59,390 nt of DNA from Pseudomonadota bacterium (GCA_029780695.1 JAKOYD010000085.1:1-59390), one strand, 5' to 3'. Counted from the first letter of the stretch, positions 17,092 through 26,815 are shown. Notes: generated from the letters alone by a model not told the origin. Translations and numbers: made by a program.

Positions 17092-17531
17092 GCGATCTTG
17101 AATCCGAAATCCACGGGATAAACGCCCAGGCCGCGTGCGGCATCCTGCATCACCCCATCCAGTGTGGCGATTTCGGTGCAACCCAGGCGACGCGCGGCGG
17201 CCAGATGCAAGGCATCGGGACCGCGCAATTTGCTGTCGGCCTGCGCGCACAGATCGGCGGCCAGGTCGAAGTCTTCGGTCAGCAGCGGTTCGGCGTAGGC
17301 AGTCAACAACAGGCGGCGCCCGGTGTGCAGCGCCACCGAGGCTTCCTGCGCGTTCAACTGGCGGCTGCGCTGCTTGATTGAAATGGCGTTGGCCAACTCG
17401 GTACGAACCCAGGGTGTGACGATGAGTCGTTGGTGCGCACCGGTGCGATACCAGCCCAGGAGGCATTCTGTTTCCGGCTCTGGACAAATCAGCGCCATCA
17501 AAACGCTGGTATCGAGGTAAATGTGGGCCAC
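17088..17531 (-). CDS. PIN-domain (VapC-like) toxin
   Basis: About 147 residues from a GTG start at 17531 (reads VAHIYLDTSVLMALICPEPE). A purine-rich GAAGAAG stands a few bases upstream and no ATG is available near the domain start. Acidic PIN residues are visible in LDTSVLM, TELANA, GPDALHLAAA and ATLDGVM. The stop overlaps the glyS start by ATGA. Family: type II toxin ribonucleases. It is paired with the upstream AbrB-type antitoxin with a gap of 16 bases. The start codon is a judgement; an ATT a few codons upstream is possible. Confidence 0.82.
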   Translation of the reverse strand: MAHIYLDTSVLMALICPEPETECLLGWYRTGAHQRLIVTPWVRTELANAISIKQRSRQLNAQEASVALHTGRRLLLTAYAEPLLTEDFDLAADLCAQADSKLRGPDALHLAAARRLGCTEIATLDGVMQDAARGLGVYPVDFGFKIA

Positions 17532-17547
17532 GGTCGCTACGGCTTCT

Positions 17548-17829
17548 TCAATAGCCTTGATCGCGCATGAAGCGCACCACCGAACGGCCCATCGGCAGGT
17601 TGCGGTGCAGCGCTTCCAGCTCGGCCACCATCTGCTCGCGCGTAGGCGCGGGCGGCCCGGCATCGGCGGGCGACAGTTCCAGTCGCCCGGCCTCGGACAC
17701 GCGCGCTTGCAAGGCGCTGCCTTCTTCCACGCCCAGTCGGCGCGCCAATTCCGCCGGCAACCGCACCGCCAGGCTGTTGCCCCAGCGGCCGACGCTCAGC
17801 TCCAGCCTGGTCAGGTCGTTCGCGCCCAT
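17548..17829 (-). CDS. AbrB/SpoVT-fold antitoxin
   Basis: A 93-residue protein. Residues about 8-50 (LELSVGRWGNSLAVRLPAEL, then ARRLGVEEGS) form the swapped-hairpin AbrB/MazE DNA-binding domain, and the C-terminal part (PTREQMVAELEALHRNLPMG) should bind the toxin. Such antitoxins bind operator DNA at their own promoter. It lies between glyQ (stop at 17872) and the toxin. The AT-rich, near-palindromic GATACGCGTATC (17849-17860) directly upstream of the start is a good operator candidate. Confidence 0.85.
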   Translation of the reverse strand: MGANDLTRLELSVGRWGNSLAVRLPAELARRLGVEEGSALQARVSEAGRLELSPADAGPPAPTREQMVAELEALHRNLPMGRSVVRFMRDQGY

Positions 17830-17845
17830 AGTGTGATCCTTGATG

Positions 17846-17863
17846 TAGATACGCGTATCTACA
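17846..17863. promoter_or_regulatory. candidate operator of the glyQ-glyS toxin-antitoxin pair
   Basis: TAGATACGCGTATCTA is a perfect 16-bp palindrome (17847-17862) lying between the glyQ stop and the antitoxin start, 17 bases before the latter. Both position and symmetry fit binding of an AbrB-type antitoxin dimer. It is AT-richer than its surroundings. Confidence 0.6.
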
Positions 17864-17871
17864 TTATGCGC

Positions 17872-18777
17872 TCAGGCCGCTTTTTTCTCCATCTGCGCCA
17901 CCCATTCGGCCGGCGCCATCGGAAAGCCCAGGCGCTCGCGCGATTCGTAATAGCTCTGCGCCACGGCGCGCGCCAGGTTGCGGATGCGGCCGATGTAGGC
18001 GGCGCGTTCGGTCACGCTGATGGACCCGCGCGCGTCCAGCAGGTTGAAGGTGTGCGCGGCCTTCAGCACCTGCTCGTAGGCGGGCAGGGCCAGTTGCTGC
18101 TCGATCAGGTGCTTGGCCTGCTTTTCGTGCGCGTTGAAGGCGGTGAACAGGAAGTCGGCGTCGGAATGCTCGAAGTTATAGGCGCTCTGTTCCTGCTCGT
18201 TCTGCAGGTACACGTCGCCATAGGTCAGCCCTTCGGTCCAGGTCAGGTTGTAGACGTTGTCCACGCCCTGCAGGTACATGGCCAGGCGCTCCAGGCCATA
18301 GGTGATTTCGCCGGTGGCGGGTCGGCAGTCGATGCCACCGACCTGCTGGAAGTAGGTGAACTGCGTGACTTCCATGCCGTTGAGCCACACCTCCCAGCCC
18401 AGGCCCCAAGCGCCGAGCGTGGGGTTCTCCCAGTCGTCCTCGACGAAGCGGATGTCGTTCTTTTTCAGGTCGAAGCCGAGTGCTTCCAGGCTGCCCAGGT
18501 ACAGCTCCAGGATGTTGGCCGGCGCGGGTTTCAGCACCACTTGGTACTGGTAATAGTGCTGCAGGCGGTTGGGGTTCTCGCCATACCGGCCGTCCTTGGG
18601 GCGGCGGCTGGGCTGCACGTAGGCGGCCTTCCACGGCTCGGGGCCGATCGCGCGCAGAAAGGTGGCGGTGTGCGAGGTGCCGGCGCCCACTTCCATGTCG
18701 TATGGCTGCAGAAGCGCGCAGCCCTGCGCGTCCCAGTACTGCTGGAGCTTGAGGATGATTTGCTGGAAGGTGAGCAT
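17872..18777 (-). CDS. glyQ: glycyl-tRNA synthetase alpha subunit
   Basis: A 301-residue GlyQ, normal length, starting [20 protein letters not shown]. It carries the class II core motifs in the stretch [21 protein letters not shown] and the family-typical [21 protein letters not shown]. It holds the aminoacylation active site of the alpha2beta2 enzyme. glyS follows on the same strand, but the two are split by a 780-bp segment holding a toxin-antitoxin pair. A family A repeat lies upstream of glyQ, next to the end of fabB. Confidence 0.97.
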   Translation of the reverse strand: MLTFQQIILKLQQYWDAQGCALLQPYDMEVGAGTSHTATFLRAIGPEPWKAAYVQPSRRPKDGRYGENPNRLQHYYQYQVVLKPAPANILELYLGSLEALGFDLKKNDIRFVEDDWENPTLGAWGLGWEVWLNGMEVTQFTYFQQVGGIDCRPATGEITYGLERLAMYLQGVDNVYNLTWTEGLTYGDVYLQNEQEQSAYNFEHSDADFLFTAFNAHEKQAKHLIEQQLALPAYEQVLKAAHTFNLLDARGSISVTERAAYIGRIRNLARAVAQSYYESRERLGFPMAPAEWVAQMEKKAA

Positions 18778-18819
18778 GTCGGCGCGCCGGAATCAGGGGC
18801 AATCCGGCATTTTAAGCGT

Positions 18820-18866
18820 CAAAAACGCCGCCAGCGCTTGTCTGACAAGCGCAAGCAGCTATGAAT
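18820..18866. repeat. palindromic repeat, family A (best copy)
   Basis: AAAAACGCCGCCAGCGCTTG, then TCTGACAAGCGCAAGCAGC and TATGAATTC. The core GCGCTTGTC-T-GACAAGCGC is a perfect 9-bp stem with a one-base centre. It lies between the fabB stop and the glyQ start. Confidence 0.85.
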
Positions 18867-20087
18867 TCAGGAGTCGAAGCGGCGCAACACCAGGCTGGCG
18901 TTGGTGCCGCCAAAGCCGAAGCTGTTGGACAACACGGTGCGCAGCTTGGCATCGCGCGTCTGCGTCACCAGCGGCATGCCGCCCAGCGCCGGGTCGGGCG
19001 TGTCGACGTTGACCGAGCCGGCGATGAAGCCCTTTTGCAGCATGATGAGGCAGTAGATCGCCTCCTGCACGCCGGTGGCGCCCAGCGAATGGCCGGTGAG
19101 CGACTTGGTGGACGAGAACGGCGGCACCTTATCGCCAAACAGCGCCTGCATGGCGCGCACTTCCTGCATGTCGCCCACGGGGGTCGACGTGCCGTGCGTG
19201 TTGATGTAGTCGACGCCGCCCTCGATGCCCTCCAGCGCCTGCTTCATGCACGCGATGGCGCCGTCGCCCGAGGGCGCGACCATGTCCTCGCCGTCGCTGG
19301 TGGCGCCAAAGCCCACCACCTCGGCCAGGATGGTGGCACCGCGCGCCTGGGCGTGGGCCAGCGATTCGAGCACCACCGCGCCGCCACCGCCGGCGATGAC
19401 GAAGCCGTCGCGGTGGGCGTCGTAGGCGCGCGAGGCTTTTTCGGGCGTCTCGTTGTACTTGGCCGACATGGCGCCCATGCCGTCGAACAGCAGCGCCATG
19501 CCCCAGCTCAATTCCTCGCCGCCGCCGGCAAACATCACGTCCTGGATGCCCCAGGCGATCTGCTGCGCCGCCGCGCCGATGCAGTGCGCCGACGTGCTGC
19601 ACGCCGAGGTGATCGAATAGTTGATGCCGCGCACCTTGAAGTTGGTCGCCAGGCAGGCCGACACCGTGCTGCTCATGCAGCGCGTGACCTGGTACGGGCC
19701 GACGCGGCGGATGCCTTTTTCGCGCAGCGTGTCGGCGGCCTCGATCTGGTTGGCCGGCGAGCCGCCGCCCGATCCCATGATGAGGCCGGTGCGCGGGTGG
19801 CTGACTTGTTCGGGCGTCAGGCCCGATTGCTTGATCGCGTCTTCCAGCGCGATCTGCGCGTAGGCCGCCGCATCGCCCATGAAGCGCAGCTGCTTGCGGT
19901 CGATGCGCGATTCGATGTCGATGTCGGGCTGGCCGCCGACCTGGCTGCGCAGGCCCAGCTGCGTGAATTCGGGGATGGCGCGAATGCCGCTGCGCCCTTC
20001 GCGCAGCGACTGCTCCACCGTCTGCAGGTCGTTGCCGATGCACGAGACGATGCCCGCGCCGGTGATCACCACACGTTGCCGGGTCAT
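18867..20087 (-). CDS. fabB: beta-ketoacyl-ACP synthase I
   Basis: A 406-residue condensing enzyme. The active-site residues fall at Cys163 (SACSTSAHC), His298 (NTHGT), Lys328 and His333 (KSLTGHS), the same positions as in E. coli FabB. It elongates acyl-ACPs and is needed with FabA for unsaturated fatty acids. It starts at 20087, overlapping the fabA stop by ATGA; the longer open frame upstream belongs to fabA in another frame. The fabA-fabB order is the classic unsaturated fatty acid operon. Confidence 0.96.
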   Translation of the reverse strand: MTRQRVVITGAGIVSCIGNDLQTVEQSLREGRSGIRAIPEFTQLGLRSQVGGQPDIDIESRIDRKQLRFMGDAAAYAQIALEDAIKQSGLTPEQVSHPRTGLIMGSGGGSPANQIEAADTLREKGIRRVGPYQVTRCMSSTVSACLATNFKVRGINYSITSACSTSAHCIGAAAQQIAWGIQDVMFAGGGEELSWGMALLFDGMGAMSAKYNETPEKASRAYDAHRDGFVIAGGGGAVVLESLAHAQARGATILAEVVGFGATSDGEDMVAPSGDGAIACMKQALEGIEGGVDYINTHGTSTPVGDMQEVRAMQALFGDKVPPFSSTKSLTGHSLGATGVQEAIYCLIMLQKGFIAGSVNVDTPDPALGGMPLVTQTRDAKLRTVLSNSFGFGGTNASLVLRRFDS

Positions 20088-20608
20088 GCTGCGCTTCCCT
20101 GGCCGTCGCCTTCGCGCAGGAACAGGCCCACGCGCAGGTCGTTGGCCACGTAGATCTCCTTGCCGTCGGCCAGCAGGCGCGCGTCGCCAATGGCCATGTT
20201 CAGCTTGCGCTTGATGACGCGCTTGATGTCGATTTCGTAGCGCACCCGCTTCACGTCGGGGCCGACCTCGCCGGTGAACTTCACCTCGCCCGCGCCCAGC
20301 GCGCGCCCGCGCCCGGGCAGGCGCAGCCAGGTCAGGTAAAAGCCGATCAGCTGCCACATGGCGTCCAGCCCCAGGCAGCCGGGCATCACCGGGTCGCCCT
20401 GGAAGTGGCAGGCAAAGAACCACAGGTCGGGTTTCACGTCCAGCTCGGCCTCGATGCGGCCCAGGCCGTGGGCGCCGCCATCGCCGTCGATGTGCGTGAT
20501 GCGGTCGAACATCAGCATCGGCGGCAGCGGCAGGCGGCCCGCGTCGGGGCCGAACAGGCGTCCTTCGCCCGAGGCAATGAGTTGGTCGTAGGAAAAGGAT
20601 TCGGCCAT
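20084..20608 (-). CDS. fabA: 3-hydroxydecanoyl-ACP dehydratase/isomerase
   Basis: A 174-residue FabA. Catalytic His68 is in [11 protein letters not shown] and Asp82 in LGLDAMWQ. It dehydrates 3-hydroxydecanoyl-ACP and isomerises the trans-2 to the cis-3 enoyl product, starting the unsaturated branch. Start [10 protein letters not shown] at 20608. Its stop overlaps the fabB start. lnt ends 25 bases upstream on the same strand. Confidence 0.96.
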   Translation of the reverse strand: MAESFSYDQLIASGEGRLFGPDAGRLPLPPMLMFDRITHIDGDGGAHGLGRIEAELDVKPDLWFFACHFQGDPVMPGCLGLDAMWQLIGFYLTWLRLPGRGRALGAGEVKFTGEVGPDVKRVRYEIDIKRVIKRKLNMAIGDARLLADGKEIYVANDLRVGLFLREGDGQGSAA

Positions 20609-20633
20609 GGGGCCGATTGTGCCTGAGCGCCTG

Positions 20634-22259
20634 TCAGGCCCGGCGCCGCAGCGCCACGCACAGCAGCACCAGCAGCGCGCAGCCGCCCCACAGCGGCCAC
20701 AGCCCGGCCACCGCCGCCCAGCGCGCAAACGGCGTCATGTGCGTGCGGCCTTCAAACTGGCCTTGCAGCACGCCGCGCGTCAGTCGCGGCAACCGGTGCG
20801 TCACCTGGCCGCGGTGGTCGATGATGGCGGTGGCACCCGTGTTGGTGGCGCGCAGCATGGGTCGCTCGAACTCCAGCGCGCGCATGCGGCTGATGGCCAG
20901 GTGCTGGTCGATGGCCACGCTGTCGCCAAACCAGCCGATGTTGCTGACGTTGACGAAGGCCGTGGGCGCCGTGGCCGGGTCGGCAAAACGGGCGGCCAGT
21001 TCTTCGCCAAACAAGTCTTCGTAGCACACGTTGGGCGCCAGCCGCTGGCCTTGCCATTCAAACGAGGGCTGGCCGATGCCGCCGCGCGCGAAGTCGCCCA
21101 GCGGGATGTTCATCATCTGCGTGAACCACTTGAAAAACGGCGGGATGAATTCACCAAACGGCACCAGGTGGTGCTTGTCGTAGCGGTAGGGCGCGGCCTG
21201 GCCTGCCTTCAGGCCAACCACCGAATTGGTGTAGCCCGACTCGAAGTCGCCCAACGGCACGCCCAGCAGCGCCGCCTGGCCAGGCTGGGCAAAGCGTTCG
21301 ATCAACGCCTGCCAATAGCCCTCGGGCAGCTGGCGCGGCAGCAGGGGAATCGCGGTTTCCGGCCCCACGATGAGCGGCGCGCGGTTGGCCTGCAGCTGCT
21401 CGCCGTACCAAGTGAGCGAATCGACCACGCCGGCGCCGGGTACGAACTTCTCGTCCTGCGGGATATTGCCCTGCATCAGCGCCACCTGCGTCACCCGTGG
21501 ACGGTGGCCCGACGGCGGCGTGTAGCACAGGTTGACGTCGCAAAAGCGCCAGCCCCACAAGCCCGCGCCCACGGCCAGCAGCAGCACGGCGGCCGCCCAC
21601 GTGCGTGCGCGACCCCAGCGCACATGGGACGCCAGGGCGATCAGCCCCGCCAGCGCCGCCGCCGCGAAGCCGATGCCGTACACACCGACATAGCGCGCCA
21701 GAAAGGCCAGCACGCCATCCACGTGCGCGTAGCCGCCCGCGCCCCACGGAAAGCCCGTCAACCACTGCCCGCGCGCCATTTCGGCCAGCGTCCACAGCGC
21801 GGCAAACAGCAACGCCGCCAAACCGGGTTGCTGCTGCAGCACCCGCGCCGGCGCCAAGGCCACGAAGGCGGCTGCCGCCACCGCGCAGTACAGCGCCAGA
21901 AAGCCCGCCAGCCCCAGCACGGCAGCCGCGGCCAGCGCCGCGTTCAGGCCGCCGTAGGTGTGCATCGAGATGAACAACCACCAAAAGGTGCCCGCCAACC
22001 AGCCCAGCCCAAACAACCAGCCTTGCAGCAGCGCGCGCCGCCAGGGTTTGCCGGCCGCGCACGGGCGTGCCCATGTGCTGGCGCTCCATGAGTTTTGGCG
22101 CTCGGCCCGGTGCGCCAGTTGCCACACCAGCCAGGCCAGGCTGAGCAGCTGCAGCCACCCGTGGGTCCGCCCCGTCCACGGGTCGCCCATCGACAGCGCC
22201 TGCAAACCGCCGGCCACCCACGCCATGGGCAAAGAGGCCAGCGCGTGAATCGGTCGCAT
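20634..22259 (-). CDS. lnt: apolipoprotein N-acyltransferase
   Basis: A 541-residue inner-membrane protein with several N-terminal transmembrane helices (residues about 5-225) and a periplasmic nitrilase-like domain. The catalytic triad is Glu301 (GPETAIP), Lys362 ([10 protein letters not shown]) and Cys412 ([10 protein letters not shown]). It adds the third acyl chain to outer-membrane lipoproteins. An in-frame TTG two codons upstream could also start it, but ATG 22259 is preferred. It follows corC, a conserved pairing in proteobacteria. Confidence 0.95.
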   Translation of the reverse strand: MRPIHALASLPMAWVAGGLQALSMGDPWTGRTHGWLQLLSLAWLVWQLAHRAERQNSWSASTWARPCAAGKPWRRALLQGWLFGLGWLAGTFWWLFISMHTYGGLNAALAAAAVLGLAGFLALYCAVAAAAFVALAPARVLQQQPGLAALLFAALWTLAEMARGQWLTGFPWGAGGYAHVDGVLAFLARYVGVYGIGFAAAALAGLIALASHVRWGRARTWAAAVLLLAVGAGLWGWRFCDVNLCYTPPSGHRPRVTQVALMQGNIPQDEKFVPGAGVVDSLTWYGEQLQANRAPLIVGPETAIPLLPRQLPEGYWQALIERFAQPGQAALLGVPLGDFESGYTNSVVGLKAGQAAPYRYDKHHLVPFGEFIPPFFKWFTQMMNIPLGDFARGGIGQPSFEWQGQRLAPNVCYEDLFGEELAARFADPATAPTAFVNVSNIGWFGDSVAIDQHLAISRMRALEFERPMLRATNTGATAIIDHRGQVTHRLPRLTRGVLQGQFEGRTHMTPFARWAAVAGLWPLWGGCALLVLLCVALRRRA

Positions 22260-22308
22260 GCGCAAACTCTAATCTACGGCGGCGGCAGCTGGTTCGGCGG
22301 TTGAATCA

Positions 22309-22404
22309 GACGGCCGCGGAGCAGGCACTGCGGGAGCGCTTCGACCGTGATCGCCCCCGGCCGGTGTGCCCCCGGCATGGCGCCGCAGGCGCTCAGGCGG
22401 GGTC
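22309..22404 (-). repeat. gene-end repeat, family S (copy 3)
   Basis: The corC stop codon is the TGA in CCTGAGCGCC at the start of the element. It then runs through GC-rich arms and ends in GCCTGCTCCGCGGCCGTC, the same end as copy 1 (7254-7369). Confidence 0.6.
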
Positions 22405-23265
22405 AACGCGTTCCACCTTGAACCAGCGCACCGCGCCGCCCTTGGTGTGCAGCACGTGAAAGTCCAGCCCTCCCAGGCTGAAGCGCTCGCCGCGCTTGGG
22501 CACATGGCCCATTTCGTGCGCGATCAGGCCGCCGATGGTGTCGAAGTCCACGTCCAGATCGCCATCCGGGTTGGCGCCCAGCGCCACGCCGAAGGATTCG
22601 TTGACGCGGGCCAAAGGCGTGTCGCCCGCCACGCGCCAGGTGTTGTCGGCCAGGGCAAAGATGTCGCCCTCGTCGGCGTCGATGTCGAATTCGTCCTCGA
22701 TCTCGCCGACGATCTGCTCGAGCACGTCCTCGATGGTGATCAGCCCCGCCGTGCGGCCAAACTCGTCGACCACCATCGCCAGGTGGTTGCGGTTGACGCG
22801 AAACGAGCGCAGCAGATCGTTCAGGCCCTTGCTTTCAGGCACGAACATGGGCGGGCGCAGCAGCGTGCGAATGTTCAGCTGCGGCGCGCGCTGCAGCTTG
22901 AGCAAGTCCTTGGCCAGCAGAATGCCGACGATGTTTTCGCGCTCGCCCTGGTACACCGGAAAGCGCGAATGCGCGGTGCGGATCACCTCCAGCAGCATGT
23001 CCTCGTAGGGCGCGTCGATGTCCAGCAAGTCCATGCGCGGGGCCGCCACCATGGCGTCGCCCGCGCTCATGTCGGCCAGGCGCAGCACGCCTTCCAGCAT
23101 GACGCGGCTTTCGGCGTCGATGACCTCGTTGTCCTCGGCGTCGGCCAGCGCGTCAATCAGCTCGTCGGTGGAATCGGGGCCCGGGCGAATGAATTCGACC
23201 AGCTTTTGAAACAGGCTGCGCTTGTCTTCGCGCTCGCCGGAGCGCGCGGGGTGGGGGTCAGCCAC
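22393..23265 (-). CDS. corC: CorC/HlyC-type CBS-domain protein
   Basis: A 290-residue cytosolic protein of the CorC/YbeX type: two CBS motifs (about residues 65-190, including VAAPRMDLLDID and HLAMVVDEFGRTAGLITIEDV) and a C-terminal transporter-associated domain (about 210-290). It has no membrane domain. The start codon is GTG at 23265. CorC proteins are linked to Mg2+/Co2+ resistance and efflux, and their gene commonly precedes lnt, as here. Confidence 0.92.
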   Translation of the reverse strand: MADPHPARSGEREDKRSLFQKLVEFIRPGPDSTDELIDALADAEDNEVIDAESRVMLEGVLRLADMSAGDAMVAAPRMDLLDIDAPYEDMLLEVIRTAHSRFPVYQGERENIVGILLAKDLLKLQRAPQLNIRTLLRPPMFVPESKGLNDLLRSFRVNRNHLAMVVDEFGRTAGLITIEDVLEQIVGEIEDEFDIDADEGDIFALADNTWRVAGDTPLARVNESFGVALGANPDGDLDVDFDTIGGLIAHEMGHVPKRGERFSLGGLDFHVLHTKGGAVRWFKVERVDPA

Positions 23266-23358
23266 GGTCTGGGGTGCAGGACGTGCGGTGGTTACGAAGG
23301 CGACAAGGATAGCCCAACCGCACGCGCCGCCGCGTCGGACAGCGCCCCGGCCGCGGCC

Positions 23359-24069
23359 TCAGCTGCCCGAGCGGCGGCGGCCGTCGCGCACCGCCTCGCG
23401 CACTTCCTGCGCCGTGGCCAGCAGCTGGCGCATCACGCCGGCCTCGCTCTTGAGCCAGTAATCGACCTGCCCCATTTGGTCGGCCACCAGCTCGCCCACA
23501 CGGGAGGAAAAGCTGGCCTCGGGCAGCGTCAGGCGCGCCTCGCTCTCGCTGCCGGCGCGCTCGACCACCGCGCCGGCCTGGCGCGCAATGCGCAGCATGG
23601 CGGTGTTTTCGCTCAGCGCGTGGACGTACAGCGTCTTGACGCCGTCGTTGACCGCGTGCATGGCCGCGCGCTCGAACAGCCGCGCGCCGTAGCCGCGGCC
23701 ACGCGCATGGCGCGCCACCGACACGCCAAATTCGGCAAAGCCGGCCGCGGCCATGTCCACCGGGTAGGCCAGGTGGGCCATGGCAATCAGCTCCAGCCGG
23801 CGGTTGAAGATGCCAAACAGCTGATCGCGCCCGAAGTCGATCCGCTCGACGTACTGGCGAATCTGGCGGTCGTTGGCGGCGTAGCCGAAGCGCAGGTAAC
23901 GGTCATGCGCGTCCAGCGCGATCAGGTGGCGCGCGACCTGTTCGCGGTAGCGCGCGCCGATCTCGCGGATCGGGACGATGGACGAATGCCGGGGCGAACG
24001 CACCGGCCGTCGCGGCCCGGCCGCTGGGCCGGTCGCAGGGGTTTGGGTAGGCGTTTCCATGCATCCCAT
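23359..24069 (-). CDS. GNAT family N-acetyltransferase
   Basis: A 236-residue protein with a GNAT domain at about residues 32-190. The acetyl-CoA-binding segment is VSVARHARGRGYGARLFERA (R-x-x-G-x-G/A), followed by VHALSENTAMLRIARQAGA. It lies upstream of corC on the same strand with a 93-bp gap. The substrate is unknown; it resembles the C-terminal acetyltransferase of protein-acetylating enzymes only in general fold. Two in-frame ATGs (24069, 24060) are possible starts. Confidence 0.82.
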   Translation of the reverse strand: MGCMETPTQTPATGPAAGPRRPVRSPRHSSIVPIREIGARYREQVARHLIALDAHDRYLRFGYAANDRQIRQYVERIDFGRDQLFGIFNRRLELIAMAHLAYPVDMAAAGFAEFGVSVARHARGRGYGARLFERAAMHAVNDGVKTLYVHALSENTAMLRIARQAGAVVERAGSESEARLTLPEASFSSRVGELVADQMGQVDYWLKSEAGVMRQLLATAQEVREAVRDGRRRSGS

Positions 24070-24207
24070 GGTAGGGCCGCCACGCTAGAGAAAAAACTCC
24101 AAAATGGCAAAAATTGCTGCATTGCGGCAACGTCCTACGAAATAGTTCACGCTGCACGCCACGGCGACGCCCTGGTGCCGCCGGCGGCGCGCCGTGCGGG
24201 CCAACCC

Positions 24208-24238
24208 CTAAAGCTATGTTTTTTATAGCTTTATAGGC
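24208..24238. terminator. AT-rich hairpin after the Lrp-type gene
   Basis: CCTAAAGCTAT and ATAGCTTTATAGG arms with a GTTTTTT loop, lying between the end of the Lrp-type gene (24272) and the start of the GNAT gene (24069). Read on the minus strand the loop is A-rich and no T-run follows, so terminator function is uncertain. It may be a decayed family A repeat (AGCTAT part only). Confidence 0.4.
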
Positions 24239-24271
24239 TTACCCAGAAAGCGCTCATGGCCAAAATGATGC

Positions 24272-24751
24272 TTAAACGGGCAACGCGGTCGTGGTCTTGA
24301 CGTGGTCGATGACGAAACTGCTCTTGCAGTCTTGCACCGACGGGTGGCGCAGCAACACGTCCATCATGAAACGTGAGTACGCACTCATGTCATAGACCAG
24401 TAGGCGCAACAAAAAATCCATTTCTCCGGTCAAGGCCACGCAATCCACCACCTCGGGCCAGGTTTGCACGCTGGCGCGAAATTCGTCCATCGGGTTGCGC
24501 TTGGCGTGCTCGGCGCGCTTTTCCAGCCGGACGTTGACGTAGGCGGTCAGCTCCAGCCCGACGGCACGCGCGTTCAGCAGGGCCACGTAGCGCTCGATGA
24601 CGCCCGCTTCTTCCAGTTTTTTGATGCGCCGCAACACGGCGCTGGCCGACAGGCCGATGCGGGCGCCGATGGCTTCGTGCGACTCGTGCGCGTCGGTCTG
24701 CAGGCCAGCCAGGATGGCGCGGTCCAGGCGGTCGAGGGGCGGGGTGGTCAT
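24272..24751 (-). CDS. Lrp/AsnC family transcriptional regulator
   Basis: A 159-residue regulator. The N-terminal helix-turn-helix (LDRLDRAILAGLQTDAHESHEAIGARIGLSASAVLRRIKKLEE) is followed by the RAM/ligand-binding domain (VDCVALTGEMDFLLRLLVYD). Start MTTPPLDRL at 24751. It diverges from hppD across a 190-bp gap, so control of tyrosine/phenylalanine catabolism in response to an amino acid is the natural guess, as for other Lrp-type genes next to hpd. Confidence 0.9.
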   Translation of the reverse strand: MTTPPLDRLDRAILAGLQTDAHESHEAIGARIGLSASAVLRRIKKLEEAGVIERYVALLNARAVGLELTAYVNVRLEKRAEHAKRNPMDEFRASVQTWPEVVDCVALTGEMDFLLRLLVYDMSAYSRFMMDVLLRHPSVQDCKSSFVIDHVKTTTALPV

Positions 24752-24941
24752 GCGGTCGCAGCATAGCAGGCGCGCATTCGCGCGGCTACGCATAAAAATT
24801 GCGCTGAAGCACCCATTTCATCAGAAATTCGTTGCCAAACCCCGCCTGACGCCTGCAAAACGCCGTGAAACGCCGCGCCATGCGGCCTACAGTGAAGGGT
24901 TTTCGGCCCGCGCGGCCAGCCATAACCACCGGAGACAACGC

Positions 24942-26087
24942 ATGACCAGCACCATCGCCCGCCCCGGCACCACGTGGGACAACCCCATGGGCACCGACGG
25001 CTTCGAGTTCATCGAATACGCCGCGCCCGACCCCGCCGCCATGGGCGCGCTGTTCGAGCGCATGGGCTTCACGGCCGTGGCCAGGCACCGCCGCAAGAAC
25101 GTGACGCTGTATCGCCAGGGTGAGATCAACTTCATCATCAACGCCGAACCCGACAGCTTTGCGCAGCGCTTTGCGCGCCTGCACGGCCCCAGCATCTGCG
25201 CCATCGCCTTTCGCGTGCGGGACGCCAAGGCGGCGTACGAACGCGCCATCGACCTGGGCGCCTGGGGTTTTGCCAACGCCGCCGCGCCGGGCGAGCTGAA
25301 CATTCCGGCCATCAAGGGCATCGGCGACTCGATCATCTACCTGATCGACCGCTGGCGCGGCAAGGACGGCGCTTCGGCGGGCGACATTGGCAACATCGGC
25401 TTTTACGACGTGGACTTCGAGCCGCTGCCAGGCGTCGAAGGCGGCGGCGCCATCAGCCCCGAAGGCTATGGCATGACGGTGATCGACCACCTGACGCACA
25501 ACGTGCACAAGGGCCGCATGGACGAATGGTCGGGCTTTTACGAGCGCCTGTTCAACTTCCGCGAAGTGCGCTACTTCGACATCGAGGGCCAGGCCACCGG
25601 CGTCAAATCGAAGGCCATGACCAGCCCGTGCGGCAAGATCCGCATCCCGATCAACGAAGAGGGCAACGACCAGAAGGGCCAGATCCAGGAATACCTGGAC
25701 AGCTACGCGGGCGAGGGCGTGCAGCACATCGCGCTGGCCACGAAGAACATCTACGACGCCGTGGACCAGCTGCAGATGGCCGGCGTCAAGCTGCTGAACA
25801 CCAGCGAGACGTACTACGAGCTGCTGCCCAAGCGCATTCCTGGCCTGCAAGAGCCGATGGGCGAGCTGCAGTCGCGCAACATCCTGGTCGACGGCCAGCC
25901 GGGCGAGTTGCTGCTGCAGATCTTCAGCGAGAACCAGTTGGGGCCCATCTTCTTCGAATTCATCCAGCGCAAGGGCAACGAAGGCTTTGGCGAAGGCAAC
26001 TTCAAGGCGCTGTTCGAAACCATGGAGCTGGACCAGATGCGCCGCGGTGTGCTGCAGGCGCCGACGCCCGAGGCGGCCAAGAAATAG
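24942..26087 (+). CDS. hppD: 4-hydroxyphenylpyruvate dioxygenase
   Basis: A 381-residue non-haem iron dioxygenase converting 4-hydroxyphenylpyruvate to homogentisate in tyrosine degradation. The iron ligands His183 (VIDHLTHNV), His262 (GVQHIAL) and Glu339 (FFEFIQRKG) are all present. It has two vicinal-oxygen-chelate domains. Start 24942 after the GGAGAC ribosome site; the frame is open far upstream but the Lrp gene occupies the other strand there. It stands alone: homogentisate dioxygenase and fumarylacetoacetase are not in the window. Confidence 0.97.
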   Translation: MTSTIARPGTTWDNPMGTDGFEFIEYAAPDPAAMGALFERMGFTAVARHRRKNVTLYRQGEINFIINAEPDSFAQRFARLHGPSICAIAFRVRDAKAAYERAIDLGAWGFANAAAPGELNIPAIKGIGDSIIYLIDRWRGKDGASAGDIGNIGFYDVDFEPLPGVEGGGAISPEGYGMTVIDHLTHNVHKGRMDEWSGFYERLFNFREVRYFDIEGQATGVKSKAMTSPCGKIRIPINEEGNDQKGQIQEYLDSYAGEGVQHIALATKNIYDAVDQLQMAGVKLLNTSETYYELLPKRIPGLQEPMGELQSRNILVDGQPGELLLQIFSENQLGPIFFEFIQRKGNEGFGEGNFKALFETMELDQMRRGVLQAPTPEAAKK

Positions 26088-26197
26088 ACCCCCTACGGCC
26101 AGCTTGACGGTGCAACCGGCGCCTGCCGGCTTCAAGTTGACACGACCGTAAAACTTATGATTAACTGCACATAAGTGCATGTGACGGGAGTGGGATC

Positions 26198-26815
26198 ATG
26201 GCCGGGTGGGCTCAATGGCGCGCCGCGCCACACGCGGCGGTGCTGGTTCTGGGTGTGCTTGGCTTCGGGTGCGCGGCGCCCGCGCTGGCGCAAGATGGCA
26301 CCACCGCGCCGTACACCTGCGCACAGTTCAACACAGCGCTGGCCGGCCAGCAGATTCCGTTTGGCACGGCTGCGCCCTACAACGGCGGCCCGGCCGAAGA
26401 CCAATTCAGCGTTGCCCTGCAGACGGTGCCGGGTGATCGCTTCACCTTCACGCTGTCGTCTGGCGTCGTGCCAGGCAGCTACCCACCGGGCCAGACAGCC
26501 GCCACCTTCATCGACTGGCACCTTGAGATGCTGGACCCGAGCCAGCAGCCGCCCACGGCGACCCCCGTGGCGACGGGCGGCACGCTGAACAGCACGCTGA
26601 CCTACGCGCACACCACCACGGCCCAGCTGGTGATGCTGCGTGGCGCCATCGACCGCGGCGACGGCTTTGGCACGCTGACCGCGCGTTGCACGCACGTGGA
26701 CCCGTCCCTACTGACACCAACGGCGGTGCCGACACTGGGTGAAATGGCCTTGGGCGCGCTGGCGTTGCTGATGGCCGTGGCAACCTGGCGCCGCGGCGCC
26801 CCACGTCAGCGCTGA
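26198..26815 (+). CDS. IPTL-CTERM-type secreted/surface protein
   Basis: A 205-residue protein with a signal peptide (residues 1 to about 32, ending APALA-QD), an otherwise unrecognised Thr/Pro-rich extracellular domain with two cysteines, and a C-terminal tripartite sorting signal: AVPTLGEMALGALALLMAVA, then a basic cluster RR...R. This matches the IPTL-CTERM pattern (I/VPTL motif, hydrophobic helix, Arg end) known from beta-proteobacteria. A TTGACA (26137-26142) and the symmetric TGCACATAAGTGCA (26166-26179) lie upstream and may belong to its promoter. No sorting enzyme gene is nearby. Confidence 0.75.
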   Translation: MAGWAQWRAAPHAAVLVLGVLGFGCAAPALAQDGTTAPYTCAQFNTALAGQQIPFGTAAPYNGGPAEDQFSVALQTVPGDRFTFTLSSGVVPGSYPPGQTAATFIDWHLEMLDPSQQPPTATPVATGGTLNSTLTYAHTTTAQLVMLRGAIDRGDGFGTLTARCTHVDPSLLTPTAVPTLGEMALGALALLMAVATWRRGAPRQR

